13,452 nt of DNA from JBBDWZ01 sp050732575. Lineage in GTDB: Bacteria; Gemmatimonadota; Gemmatimonadetes; Longimicrobiales; RSA9. Where the stretch lies: contig JBOHRF010000124.1 of the NCBI GenBank assembly GCA_050732575.1, forward strand, positions 1 through 13,452, in the 5' to 3' direction. Shown here one piece after another: positions 7,394 through 13,452 of the stretch; positions within the stretch are counted from its first letter, which is position 1; every line of letters starts with the position of its first letter. The notes beneath the pieces are model-generated. The model was not told the DNA's origin and did no database searches. It saw only the letters and a list, made by a program, of their open reading frames with translations. The position numbers and the translations under genes are program-made.

Positions 7394-8406
7394 TGCAGCT
7401 ACGGGTGGAGGCACCGGGTGGCGAACGAGTAGACGCCTACCTGGCCCGCACTCTGCCCGATCTGTCTCGCTCCCGCGTGGCCCGGTTGATTGAAGCAGGC
7501 GCAGTCCGGCTGAACGGTCGTGTCCCCCGCAAAAGCGAAAAAACTTCGCCCGGTGACAACATCGAAGTGGAAATACCGGTCGCTGTGCCTTCCACGATCG
7601 AGCCCGAGGCCATCGCGCTGCACATCGTGCACGAGGATGAGGATATCCTGGTGATCGACAAACCGGCCGGATTGGTCGTCCACCCCGCGCCCGGTCATAT
7701 ACGCGGTACGTTGGTGAATGCGCTGCTGCATCACGTGCGCGACTTATCCGGTATTGGAGGTGTGCTGCGACCCGGTATTGTGCATCGGTTGGACAAGGAC
7801 ACCTCGGGACTGCTGCTGGTCGCCAAACACGACCGCGCCCACCGCGCTCTGTCCGCCGCACTCAAGCAGCGCCAGATTCGACGATCCTATCTGGCCGCAT
7901 CATGGGGACATATCGAGCTCGACAAGCTGACCGTAAATGCGCCCATCGCCCGCTCCCGTCATCATCGGCAGCGCATGGCCATCGTGACCGATGGACGCAC
8001 CGCCATCACACACTTCCGCCGGCTGGAGCGCTGGCGCGGCGCCGATCTTCTGCGCGCCGAGTTGGAGACTGGCCGCACCCATCAGATCCGCGTGCATTTG
8101 CTCTCCATAGGGCATCCCGTGGTCGGCGATCGCGTTTATGCGCCCCAGGCCGAACGCGGGATGAGTGGGACCGTCCAGGGCTGGAGCCGCGAGTTTGCAA
8201 AACGGGTCCCGCGCCAGTTTCTGCACGCGGCCGGACTGGCATTTCAACACCCATTGACGGGGGTACCTTTGACGTTTGAGAGCCCATTGCCCGCCGATCT
8301 GGCAGAAGCCGCGGAATGGGCGCGTGGAACGGCCATGGGCCAGGCCCGTAATCCACCGGACCAGCCGCCCGGCGGCCCGACTTGGGAGGGCGGCAACAGC
8401 GCATGA
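7390..8406 (+). CDS. rluD: RluA/RluD-family 23S rRNA pseudouridine synthase
   Basis: The enzyme isomerises uridines to pseudouridine in structured RNA; RluD-type members act on helix 69 of 23S rRNA, and others of the family on further sites. The 338-residue product begins with an S4 RNA-binding domain at about residues 8-60 (RVDAYLARTLPDLSRSRVARLIEAGAVRLNG). The catalytic domain follows with IDKPAGLVVHPAPGH (89-103), GIVHRLDKDTSGLLLVAK with catalytic D135, and ELETGRTHQIRVHL, the usual arginine motif. The ATG overlaps the lspA stop by 4 bp and ATG ATG is doubled; I kept the first. The lspA-rluD pairing is common in Firmicutes and other phyla. Rlu subfamily assignment from motifs alone is less certain than the family call, so the symbol is provisional. 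Confidence 0.9.
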   Translation: MMQLRVEAPGGERVDAYLARTLPDLSRSRVARLIEAGAVRLNGRVPRKSEKTSPGDNIEVEIPVAVPSTIEPEAIALHIVHEDEDILVIDKPAGLVVHPAPGHIRGTLVNALLHHVRDLSGIGGVLRPGIVHRLDKDTSGLLLVAKHDRAHRALSAALKQRQIRRSYLAASWGHIELDKLTVNAPIARSRHHRQRMAIVTDGRTAITHFRRLERWRGADLLRAELETGRTHQIRVHLLSIGHPVVGDRVYAPQAERGMSGTVQGWSREFAKRVPRQFLHAAGLAFQHPLTGVPLTFESPLPADLAEAAEWARGTAMGQARNPPDQPPGGPTWEGGNSA

Positions 8407-8528
8407 TGGCCCGGCCGGCCGCCGCTTTATCCGCGACTTCGGGAAAAATGTTTCGAAATCCTCGCAAACTCACTATTTTGCAGCGGTTTATCTCCCCCCT
8501 CATACCGCACTCCGGATTGTAACCGTCG
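8407..8528 (+). other. Intergenic region before the che operon, possible weak promoter
   Basis: This 122-bp gap separates the housekeeping run from the signalling genes. It starts very GC-rich, with the palindrome GGCCGGCC at 8413-8420 and no T-tract after it, and then turns AT-rich from about 8440 to 8490. A weak sigma70-like pair is TTTCGA at 8451-8456 and TATTTT at 8474-8479 with 17 bp between them; it matches only part of the consensus. No sigma28 (TAAA-N15-GCCGATAA) or sigma54 (GG-N10-GC) element was found. A promoter for cheW is expected here, but I cannot place it firmly. Confidence 0.3.
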
Positions 8529-9011
8529 ATGGTGTCCAACGACGCCGAAGCGGGAAGCGAGGCGGTCGACGTCGCCGCCCTGCCGCATTGGGTCGTGTTC
8601 TCCTGTGATGGAGAGCGATTCGCCGTGCCCCTGTTGCTCAGCCGGGAAGTCGTGCCCCCACAGCCGTTCACCCGTTTGCCCGGGTGCGGTCCAGAGGTGG
8701 CCGGCCTGTTGGGCCTGCAGGGACGCGTAGTCACGGCATTCGATATGGGCACCGTGCTCGGTTTGTCGAGCGCGCTGCGCATGGCAGACTATCGCGTTCT
8801 GGTGATTGACCTGGACGATCGAATCGTCGCACTTGCCGTCGACGCGGTGGTCGGCATAGCGCGCGAACAAGCTGCGCATCTGGAACCGGCCGGAGTCGAA
8901 CTGGGTCGACTGGAATCGATCCGTGCGGATGTCGTTGGAGTCGGGACGCTCGAGGGAAATCGTTACCTCGCGCTCGACCCGAAGCGAATCTTGAGTCGTT
9001 TGTTAGCCTGA
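8529..9011 (+). CDS. cheW: CheW-like chemotaxis adaptor
   Basis: CheW bridges chemoreceptor tips to the P5 domain of the CheA kinase in signalling arrays. The 160-residue protein has a variable acidic leader of about 18 residues and then one CheW domain: WVVFSCDGERFAVPL (strand 1), EVVPPQPFTRLPGCGPEVAGLLGLQGRVVTAFDM (the segment normally reading PxxPxxVxGxxNLRGxVxPVxDL), VLVIDLDDRIVALAVDAVVGI, and a final ALDPKRIL strand. The canonical NLRG is LQGR here, a tolerable divergence. No receiver domain is fused, so it is not CheV. ATG 8529 lacks a clear SD. It is the first gene of the che run, 22 bp before cheY. Chemotaxis in the strict sense is not proven; CheW proteins also serve pilus or second-messenger systems. 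Confidence 0.9.
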   Translation: MVSNDAEAGSEAVDVAALPHWVVFSCDGERFAVPLLLSREVVPPQPFTRLPGCGPEVAGLLGLQGRVVTAFDMGTVLGLSSALRMADYRVLVIDLDDRIVALAVDAVVGIAREQAAHLEPAGVELGRLESIRADVVGVGTLEGNRYLALDPKRILSRLLA

Positions 9012-9021
9012 CGAGCGCCAC

Positions 9022-9027
9022 GAGGAG
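9022..9027 (+). promoter_or_regulatory. Strong Shine-Dalgarno site of cheY
   Basis: GAGGAG lies 6 nt before the cheY ATG at 9034, in the 22-bp cheW-cheY gap. It is the only textbook SD in the window; most other genes start by overlap, without an SD, or leaderless. Strong initiation would fit the need for CheY in excess over CheA and CheW. Confidence 0.7.
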
Positions 9028-9033
9028 TCATAC

Positions 9034-9396
9034 ATGCTGAAAACGGTGTTGGTCTGCGACGATGCGGTCTTCATGCGCACCATGCTCGCAGACGTCCTGA
9101 CCCAGGCGGGCTTTGCCGTGATCGGTCAGGCCAAGACCGGTGCGGAAGCGGTCGAGAAATATCGAGAGCTGCGGCCCGACCTGGTCACGATGGACATCGT
9201 GATGCCGGACATGGGCGGCATTGAAGCGGTCAAGGAAATCGTACAGGAGTTTCCCGATGCGCGCATCCTGATGTGTAGCGCCATGGGTCAACAGTCGCTG
9301 GTCATTGAAGCGATTCAGGCCGGGGCGCGCGATTTCGTGGTGAAACCGTTTCAGCCCTCACGCGTGCTCGAGGCCGTGCAACGCGTGTTGGCGTGA
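9034..9396 (+). CDS. cheY: CheY single-domain response regulator
   Basis: CheY takes phosphate from CheA and carries the signal to its output target. The 120-residue product is a lone receiver domain with all key residues: acidic pair D9-D10, phosphoacceptor D54 (TMDIVMPDM), the switch serine S82 in MCSAMGQQ, and K103 in FVVKPF. The ILMCSAMGQ loop resembles the CheY of Bacillus/Thermotoga-type systems, which pair with CheC/FliY phosphatases rather than CheZ; this agrees with cheC downstream. There is no DNA-binding output domain. A strong SD precedes the ATG. The TGA stop lies inside the first unit of the 9-bp tandem array, so the gene end and the repeat share sequence. The output (flagellar switch, pilus motor or other) is not visible here. 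Confidence 0.94.
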   Translation: MLKTVLVCDDAVFMRTMLADVLTQAGFAVIGQAKTGAEAVEKYRELRPDLVTMDIVMPDMGGIEAVKEIVQEFPDARILMCSAMGQQSLVIEAIQAGARDFVVKPFQPSRVLEAVQRVLA

Positions 9397-9493
9397 AGGG
9401 CGTGACGGGCGTGACGGGCGTGACGGGCGTGACGGGCGTGACGGGCGTAACGGGCGTAACGGGCGTAACGGGCGTAACGGGCGTAACGGGGGG
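9391..9493 (+). repeat. 9-bp tandem array A, 11 units of GCGTRACGG
   Basis: Eleven perfectly phased 9-bp units run from 9391 to 9489: one GCGTGAAGG, five GCGTGACGG (9400-9444) and five GCGTAACGG (9445-9489), ending in a run of six G (9488-9493). Unit 1 contains the cheY stop codon. In the cheY frame every unit supplies another stop, first TGA and then TAA. GGG recurs every 9 bases, eleven runs in all, matching the G3-N6 quadruplex pattern on the + strand. The near identity of units indicates recent or ongoing expansion. Confidence 0.97.
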
Positions 9494-9623
9494 CGATCAA
9501 GGTTTGATGAACCACAAAGAATACGCGGCAAGCACAACGTCGGGTATCGCGCATGTGACTGAGACGCAGCGCGCGAGCGGGCGCGCGTGCGAGCCGGCGC
9601 CTCGTATTGGTGGCTCACACACT
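9494..9623 (+). other. Unique spacer between the two inverted arrays
   Basis: This 130-bp stretch would be the loop if arrays A and B pair. It contains no convincing gene or promoter. A TTGATG at 9504-9509 has no acceptable -10 partner. A short GC hairpin is possible, GCGCGC at 9569-9574 with GCGCGC at 9581-9586 around a 6-nt loop. An in-frame GTG at 9587 would extend cheA upstream, but nothing supports its use. Confidence 0.5.
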
Positions 9624-9698
9624 CCCCGATACGCCCGATACGCCCGACACGCCCGATCCTCCCGATACGCCCGACACGCCCGATCCGCCCCTTACGCC
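9624..9698 (+). repeat. 9-bp tandem array B, about 8 units of CCCGAYACG, inverted to A
   Basis: Units from 9625 are CCCGATACG, CCCGATACG, CCCGACACG, CCCGATCCT, CCCGATACG, CCCGACACG, CCCGATCCG and a decayed CCCCTTACG. It is more diverged than array A. Its reverse complement (CGTATCGGG / CGTGTCGGG) differs from array A units (CGTAACGGG / CGTGACGGG) mostly at one fixed position. C-runs recur every 9 bases, so the - strand fits G3-N6 quadruplex spacing. The array ends 15 bp before the cheA ATG. Confidence 0.93.
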
Positions 9699-9712
9699 AA
9701 GCGGGCATTGTT

Positions 9713-11623
9713 ATGGATCTGAGTCGCTACCTCGAGCTTTACTACTCGGAATCGCAGGATCATCTGCGGTCACTGGGTCAGGGCCTTCTTGCGCTGGAGC
9801 GGGGCGATGAGCCACAAGCGGCGGTGGAAGAAGCGTTCCGTGCTGCGCACACGATCAAGAGCATGTCGGCGACCATGGGATTTCGTGTGGTCACGGAGAT
9901 TTGTCATCAACTGGAGGATCGACTGGATGATGTGCGCGCTGGGCGACTGATTCCCAGTCGGGAAGTCATTGATGAGCTCCTGGCGCGCGCGGACGCGTTG
10001 GAGCGTGCGATTGAGGCTTCGGTGGCGGATCCGCAGGGTGCTGCGCTCGACGCGGAACTGGCGAGTGCGGCTTCAACACTCGTACCTGGCGCGTTGTCGT
10101 CCGGTGAGGGGGCCGCGACGGTTGCGGTCACACGCACGGCGGGAAACGGTGCGTGGGTAGCGCGCGTGCGGTTGCGTTCGGAATCACCCATGAAGGCGGC
10201 TCGTGCATTCCTGATCGTGCGAGCGATGCAACAGAAGCATGGCATCACGAGTTGGGACCCGATCGAGTTTGGCGAAGATTTCGAGGGCGAGTTGGTGTTG
10301 CGCCTGAGTCCGGACGCAGAGCAGGAAGCGATCGAGCGGGACCTGACCGCGCAGGCCGACGTCGAATCGGTAATTTTTGAGGCAGAAAGTGCGGGCATAG
10401 CCGCGCGTGCGCTCGATGTTGCGCGCTTGACGCGCAGCGCTGCGACCCGACTGGTGCGCGTGGACCAGGGGCGCGTGGACAACCTGGCCAGTGGCATCAG
10501 CGAGCTGACCGTATTGCAGAGCCGGCTCTCCGAGCTGGCCGGTGTATCCGGTCCGCTGGCCGGGCTGGTCTATCGGCTGAACCTGCTGGTGGGCGATCTG
10601 CAGAGTGCCGTGCTTTCCATGCGCATGGTGCCGGTTGGTGATGTTTTCGATCGGTTCCCGCGCGTGGTGCGTGATGCAGCGCGCGCGCTGGGCAAGGAAG
10701 TCGAGTTGCGCGTTGAGGGTCGCGACATCGAGCTGGATCGTTCCATTCTGGACGAAATCGTGGATCCGCTGGTGCACCTGCTGCGCAACGCCGTGGACCA
10801 CGGCCTGGAAGGACCGGTTGGTCGGATCGAGGCGGACAAGCCGCCCAGCGGACTGATCGTGCTGCGCGCGGTCCGGGAGCGCAACAGTGTGCGCATCGAG
10901 TTGGAGGATGATGGTCGGGGCGTCGATGCGGCGCGGGTCGTGGAAAAGGCGGTTGCCGCCGGCCTGTCGATTGATGCGTCGGCGCATGCCCTGACGGGCG
11001 ATGAGCTGCTGCGCATTCTGAGTTCACCAGGATTCTCCACGGCCGAGCAGATCACGGAAGTTTCAGGTCGTGGTGTGGGTCTGGACGCGGTGGTCACGCG
11101 CGTGCGCGCTCTGGGTGGAGCCATTGATTTGAGCACGCGACCAGGTCAGGGCAGCACGTTCACTATTCGACTGCCGATTACGCTGGCCGTTGCGCAAGCG
11201 CTGCACGTGCGCGTGGCCGGTGAAGATTACGCCATTCCCCTCACGCACGTGGCCGAAGCGCTGGTTCTAAAGACCGGGCGCTCACCTGACGGCAGTACGG
11301 CGGGCGCGCCGAAACACGGCATGACCGGAACGGTTAGACGCAGGCGCGGTCGCGAAATGGTGAGACTGCGCGAGGACTATCTGCCACTGGTGCGCATGCG
11401 CCGAGTATTGGGCGTGCGTGCACCAGGCAGGGAGGAGGCTGCTGTAGTGGCGGAAGCCGGCGAGCGGCGCAGTGCTCTGGCCGTTGATGAGCTGGTGGGC
11501 CGCGAGCAGATCCTGGTCAAAGGATTCGACGGCGCGGTGGGCACGCTGCCCATTTTCTCAGGTGTCACGCTGCTCGCCAACGGTCGGCCGGCGCTGGTAC
11601 TGGATCCGCTCAGCGTAGTGTGA
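9713..11623 (+). CDS. cheA: CheA chemotaxis histidine kinase
   Basis: CheA autophosphorylates on its Hpt domain and passes phosphate to CheY. From ATG 9713 it has 636 residues. P1: FRAAHTIKSMSATMGF with phospho-H46. P2-like CheY-docking domain at about 147-222 (VARVRLRSES..., VESVIFEAE), of the Thermotoga type. P3 dimerisation helices begin near 245 (RLVRVDQGRVDNLASGISEL). P4 ATPase: N box LLRNAVDHGLEGP near 355, G1 EDDGRGVDAARV near 397, G2 SGRGVGLDAV near 451, G3 GQGSTFTIRLP near 478. P5 CheW-like domain runs from about 489 to the end. I chose 9713 because it begins the Hpt helix directly; the frame is open upstream to GTG 9587 through array B, giving a Pro-Ile/Thr-Arg repeat that is unlikely to be translated. 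There is no SD before 9713. Its stop overlaps or nearly abuts cheC. Confidence 0.94.
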   Translation: MDLSRYLELYYSESQDHLRSLGQGLLALERGDEPQAAVEEAFRAAHTIKSMSATMGFRVVTEICHQLEDRLDDVRAGRLIPSREVIDELLARADALERAIEASVADPQGAALDAELASAASTLVPGALSSGEGAATVAVTRTAGNGAWVARVRLRSESPMKAARAFLIVRAMQQKHGITSWDPIEFGEDFEGELVLRLSPDAEQEAIERDLTAQADVESVIFEAESAGIAARALDVARLTRSAATRLVRVDQGRVDNLASGISELTVLQSRLSELAGVSGPLAGLVYRLNLLVGDLQSAVLSMRMVPVGDVFDRFPRVVRDAARALGKEVELRVEGRDIELDRSILDEIVDPLVHLLRNAVDHGLEGPVGRIEADKPPSGLIVLRAVRERNSVRIELEDDGRGVDAARVVEKAVAAGLSIDASAHALTGDELLRILSSPGFSTAEQITEVSGRGVGLDAVVTRVRALGGAIDLSTRPGQGSTFTIRLPITLAVAQALHVRVAGEDYAIPLTHVAEALVLKTGRSPDGSTAGAPKHGMTGTVRRRRGREMVRLREDYLPLVRMRRVLGVRAPGREEAAVVAEAGERRSALAVDELVGREQILVKGFDGAVGTLPIFSGVTLLANGRPALVLDPLSVV

Positions 11624-11628
11624 GGATC

Positions 11629-12246
11629 ATGGACCCTAGAGATCTCGGACCGCGCCAGCTCGATGGGCTGCGAGAGATTGCCAACATCGGAGCCGGTCAC
11701 GCCGCGACTGCACTTTCCCAGCTGGTGAACGATCGGGTCATGGTTTCCGTACCCGAGATCCAGATCGTGCAGCTGGAGGATGTGCCCGAACTGATGGGCG
11801 AGCCGGATCAGGTGATCTCGGCCGTCATGATGAAGTTGTTAGGCGATGTAACCGGCCGCACCGTGCAAATATTCCCCGAGCGCACGGCATCGGCACTGGT
11901 CGGCCTGCTGACCGGTCGTAAGCGGCTGCAGTTTCCCGATCAATTCGGTGAGCTCGAGCAGTCCGCACTGAAGGAGGTCAGCAACATCATTGTAGCCGCG
12001 TATGTGAATGCGTTGGCCGAGTTCATGGGCATGATGCTGATCATCTCGGTACCGGCTCTGGCCATCGACACCGCGGCTGCGGTGTTGACCACCAGTTATC
12101 TGAACGCAGGTCAGGACGGTGACTTCGTATTTGCCATAAACACGAACCTGTCTCTGGGCAGCGCAGCGGAGTTCCGCGCGCATTTCCTGTTGCTGCCCGA
12201 CGATCCATCGCTGAAAGTCATGCTGCAGGCGTTGCGGTTGAGCTGA
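11629..12246 (+). CDS. cheC: CheC-family CheY-P phosphatase
   Basis: CheC dephosphorylates CheY-P and, with CheD, links adaptation to CheY-P level in Bacillus- and Thermotoga-like systems. The 205-residue product shows both phosphatase helices of the family consensus D/S-x3-E-x2-N: D12-GLR-E16-IA-N19 and S112-ALK-E116-VS-N119. Two complete sites mean an active two-site CheC, not a one-site degenerate copy. It lacks the FliM/FliN C-terminal domain of FliY. I used ATG 11629, which has GAGG (11622-11625) just ahead; GTG 11620, overlapping the cheA stop, is an alternative adding three residues. No cheD is in the window; if one is absent from the genome, CheC would act only as a phosphatase. It lies in one operon with cheA and the TPR gene. 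Confidence 0.92.
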   Translation: MDPRDLGPRQLDGLREIANIGAGHAATALSQLVNDRVMVSVPEIQIVQLEDVPELMGEPDQVISAVMMKLLGDVTGRTVQIFPERTASALVGLLTGRKRLQFPDQFGELEQSALKEVSNIIVAAYVNALAEFMGMMLIISVPALAIDTAAAVLTTSYLNAGQDGDFVFAINTNLSLGSAAEFRAHFLLLPDDPSLKVMLQALRLS

Positions 12247-12249
12247 TCG

Positions 12250-13452
12250 ATGATGGAAGCGCCCACCACGATCCCCTGGCGAGAGCGAGGCGAGGACACG
12301 AACCGCGCCACCGGTCCATCGCCGCGCTCGGCGCGCGACCTGGAGATCTTGCATTCGCTTTCGCGCCGCATCAACCCGCACGATGCTGGTGCGCACAACA
12401 ATTTGGGCGTGGTCTATTACAACAAAGGCTTGTACCAGGAAGCAGTCACGCATTTCGAGCGTGCGCTCGAGCTGGACCCGCGCATGCAAGTGGCAGAGCG
12501 CAATCTGCAAATCGCCTATTTCCACACGGGCTTCTTCGAAACATTGCTGACGCAGTTGCGCGATCGGCTGGAGGTGAACGCGGCCGATCATGCCACTCGG
12601 GAACGGCTGGCGCGCGCCTACCTGTACGGCGGTGATCCGCAGGCCGCCATTGAGGAGTGGCAGCAGGTCATAGCAGCGCGTCCCTACGATGCTGCAGTCT
12701 ACGTGCGTTTGGCGCGCGCCGAGCAGCAGCGAGGCCAGCTGGATCCGGCATTGGCCGCCATCCAGCGTGCCGTGCAGCTGGATGAAACGAATGCGCGTGC
12801 GCAACTGCTGTTGGGTGAAGTGCTCTATCAGTTGGGGCGCGGCCAAGAGGCGCGCGAGCCGCTGGAGGCGGCCGTGATACACGACCCGTTACTGGCCGAA
12901 GCGCATCACTTGCTGGCCTTTGTTTACGGCGACCTGGGTCTCATGCCCAAGGCGGAAACGTCGGCCGCACGAGCAGCGGAATTGAACCCGAGCCTGAGCA
13001 AGGTCGAAACAAATCTTTCGCTCGACGCTTACAGCACGGCACGCTACCACGAGTTGGTGGGTGACCGCACCCTGCGGCCCGACGTAGCTGCAGGTGGCAC
13101 CCTGGCGCACTACAGCCTGGGTCTGGCGTTCCGGCAGAAAGCCCTCTACGACGAAGCGCTGCGCGAATTCCGACTGGCGGCCGAGCGTGGTGAAGATCCG
13201 CTGTTGGTGCAACAGGCTGAAGGTGAGATGCTGTTGCTCAAGGGCGCGAGTGATGAAGCCATCGCCATCTACAGCGCTCTGGTCGACCAGGAAGCGGGCA
13301 GTCCAAAATTGTGGAACGAGCTGGGGGTTGCCCTCCATCAGGCTGGGCGGCTCGAAGATGCCGAACGCATGTACCGCCGCTCACTGGAAGTGGATGGCGC
13401 GTATGCGCTGGCCTGGAACAACCTGGGTGTGGCTCGCCACTACATTGGCGAT
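12250..13452 (+). CDS. Tetratricopeptide-repeat protein, 3'-truncated by window edge
   Basis: The frame is open from ATG 12250 to the last base, 401 codons without a stop. The first 40 residues are polar, with no signal peptide or membrane segment, so it is probably cytoplasmic. From about residue 48 it is a chain of 34-residue TPRs: AHNNLGVVYYNKGLYQEAV..., then repeats starting near 81, 115, 149, 183 and 217, a less regular stretch near 250-285, and further TPRs to the end (LWNELGVALHQAGRLEDA, AWNNLGVARHYIGD). At least nine repeats are visible, consistent with a protein-binding scaffold. It starts 3 bp after the cheC stop, so it is almost certainly cotranscribed with the che genes. ATG is doubled (12250, 12253). 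Its partner is unknown; a role as docking platform for the signalling proteins is speculation. Confidence 0.88.
   Translation, partial: MMEAPTTIPWRERGEDTNRATGPSPRSARDLEILHSLSRRINPHDAGAHNNLGVVYYNKGLYQEAVTHFERALELDPRMQVAERNLQIAYFHTGFFETLLTQLRDRLEVNAADHATRERLARAYLYGGDPQAAIEEWQQVIAARPYDAAVYVRLARAEQQRGQLDPALAAIQRAVQLDETNARAQLLLGEVLYQLGRGQEAREPLEAAVIHDPLLAEAHHLLAFVYGDLGLMPKAETSAARAAELNPSLSKVETNLSLDAYSTARYHELVGDRTLRPDVAAGGTLAHYSLGLAFRQKALYDEALREFRLAAERGEDPLLVQQAEGEMLLLKGASDEAIAIYSALVDQEAGSPKLWNELGVALHQAGRLEDAERMYRRSLEVDGAYALAWNNLGVARHYIGD

Larger units (their letters stand above)
9391..9698 (+). promoter_or_regulatory. Candidate long stem-loop formed by arrays A and B
   Basis: Pairing array A with array B from the loop outward sets GGGCGTAAC against GATACGCCC. 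Eight of nine positions are Watson-Crick with one A-A mismatch, repeated unit after unit. GTGAC units pair with GACAC equally well and with GATAC through a G-U. Both arrays carry an extra G-run or C-run at their loop-proximal ends, so the registers match. The stem would span about 70 bp around a loop of about 130 nt in cheY-cheA mRNA. It could lower readthrough or translation into cheA, or protect the cheY 3' end. This is inference; no U-tract makes it a standard terminator. Confidence 0.4.

Noticed and set aside
8411..8430. GGCCGGCC palindrome after rluD as an intrinsic terminator
   Set aside because: The stem is very short with no loop and is followed by GCCGCTTTAT, not a T-tract.
8440..8528. 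Flagellar sigma28 or sigma54 promoter ahead of cheW
   Set aside because: No TAAA-N15-GCCGATAA match, and the TTTTGC at 8476-8481 has no GG 10 bp upstream.
9504..9532. Promoter for cheA starting with TTGATG
   Set aside because: No -10-like hexamer at 16-18 bp; the AATAC nearby is only about 9 bp away.
9391..9698. CRISPR array
   Set aside because: The period is 9 bp with contiguous units and no variable spacers; no cas gene is nearby.
9351..9708. Antisense frames coding Arg-Tyr-Ala or Ile-Gly-Arg repeats
   Set aside because: These are readings of the minisatellites on the opposite strand, with no ribosome site and no family resemblance.
9393..9722. A 109-codon frame reading Gly-Val-Thr repeats through array A and on through array B
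   Set aside because: It starts with a GTG inside the end of cheY without an SD, overlaps the cheA start, and is open only because a 9-bp repeat cannot create stops in that phase. It does not resemble a protein.
11839..12882. Long antisense open frame (347 codons) opposite cheC and the TPR gene
   Set aside because: Shadow of two well-supported + strand genes in GC-rich DNA; Gln/Arg/His-rich composition and no recognisable domain.

Overview
The window is GC-rich, gene-dense bacterial chromosome with every gene on the + strand. It looks like a core-gene operon region followed by a chemotaxis-type signalling operon. The mix of a DivIVA homologue, a CdaA-type diadenylate cyclase, a class-2 (eukaryote-like) isoleucyl-tRNA synthetase and a CheC phosphatase argues against Proteobacteria. 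It fits a deep-branching phylum; my best guess is Gemmatimonadota or a relative. This rests on gene content and order recalled from memory, not on a search.

Region 1 (1-1316) holds the 3' part of folP (dihydropteroate synthase) overlapping cdaA (membrane diadenylate cyclase, c-di-AMP) by 4 bp. An 82-bp gap carries a good sigma70-type promoter that appears to start transcription essentially at the next start codon. Region 2 (1399-3650) is yggS (PLP homeostasis), divIVA (polar/septal scaffold, overlapping yggS) and a trimeric-type purine nucleoside phosphorylase. Region 3 (3703-8406) is ileS, lspA and rluD, tightly packed. The isoleucyl-tRNA synthetase has GxHH in place of the usual HxGH signature.

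Region 4 (8529-window end) is a signalling operon: cheW, cheY, cheA, cheC and a long TPR protein that runs off the end. CheA phosphorylates CheY, CheW couples CheA to receptors, and CheC, with both phosphatase sites intact, would dephosphorylate CheY-P. No receptor, methyltransferase, methylesterase or flagellar gene lies in the window, so the input and the output are unknown.

The most unusual sequence is the 316-bp cheY-cheA intergenic region. It holds two 9-bp-period minisatellites in opposite orientation: 11 units of GCGTRACGG starting on the cheY stop codon, and about 8 units of CCCGAYACG ending just before cheA. They are near-complementary, about 8 of 9 positions per unit with one constantly mismatched position. 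They could fold into a long stem around a loop of about 130 nt. Each array also fits the G3N6 quadruplex pattern, on opposite strands.

No tRNA, rRNA, CRISPR array, insertion sequence or convincing intrinsic terminator was seen.
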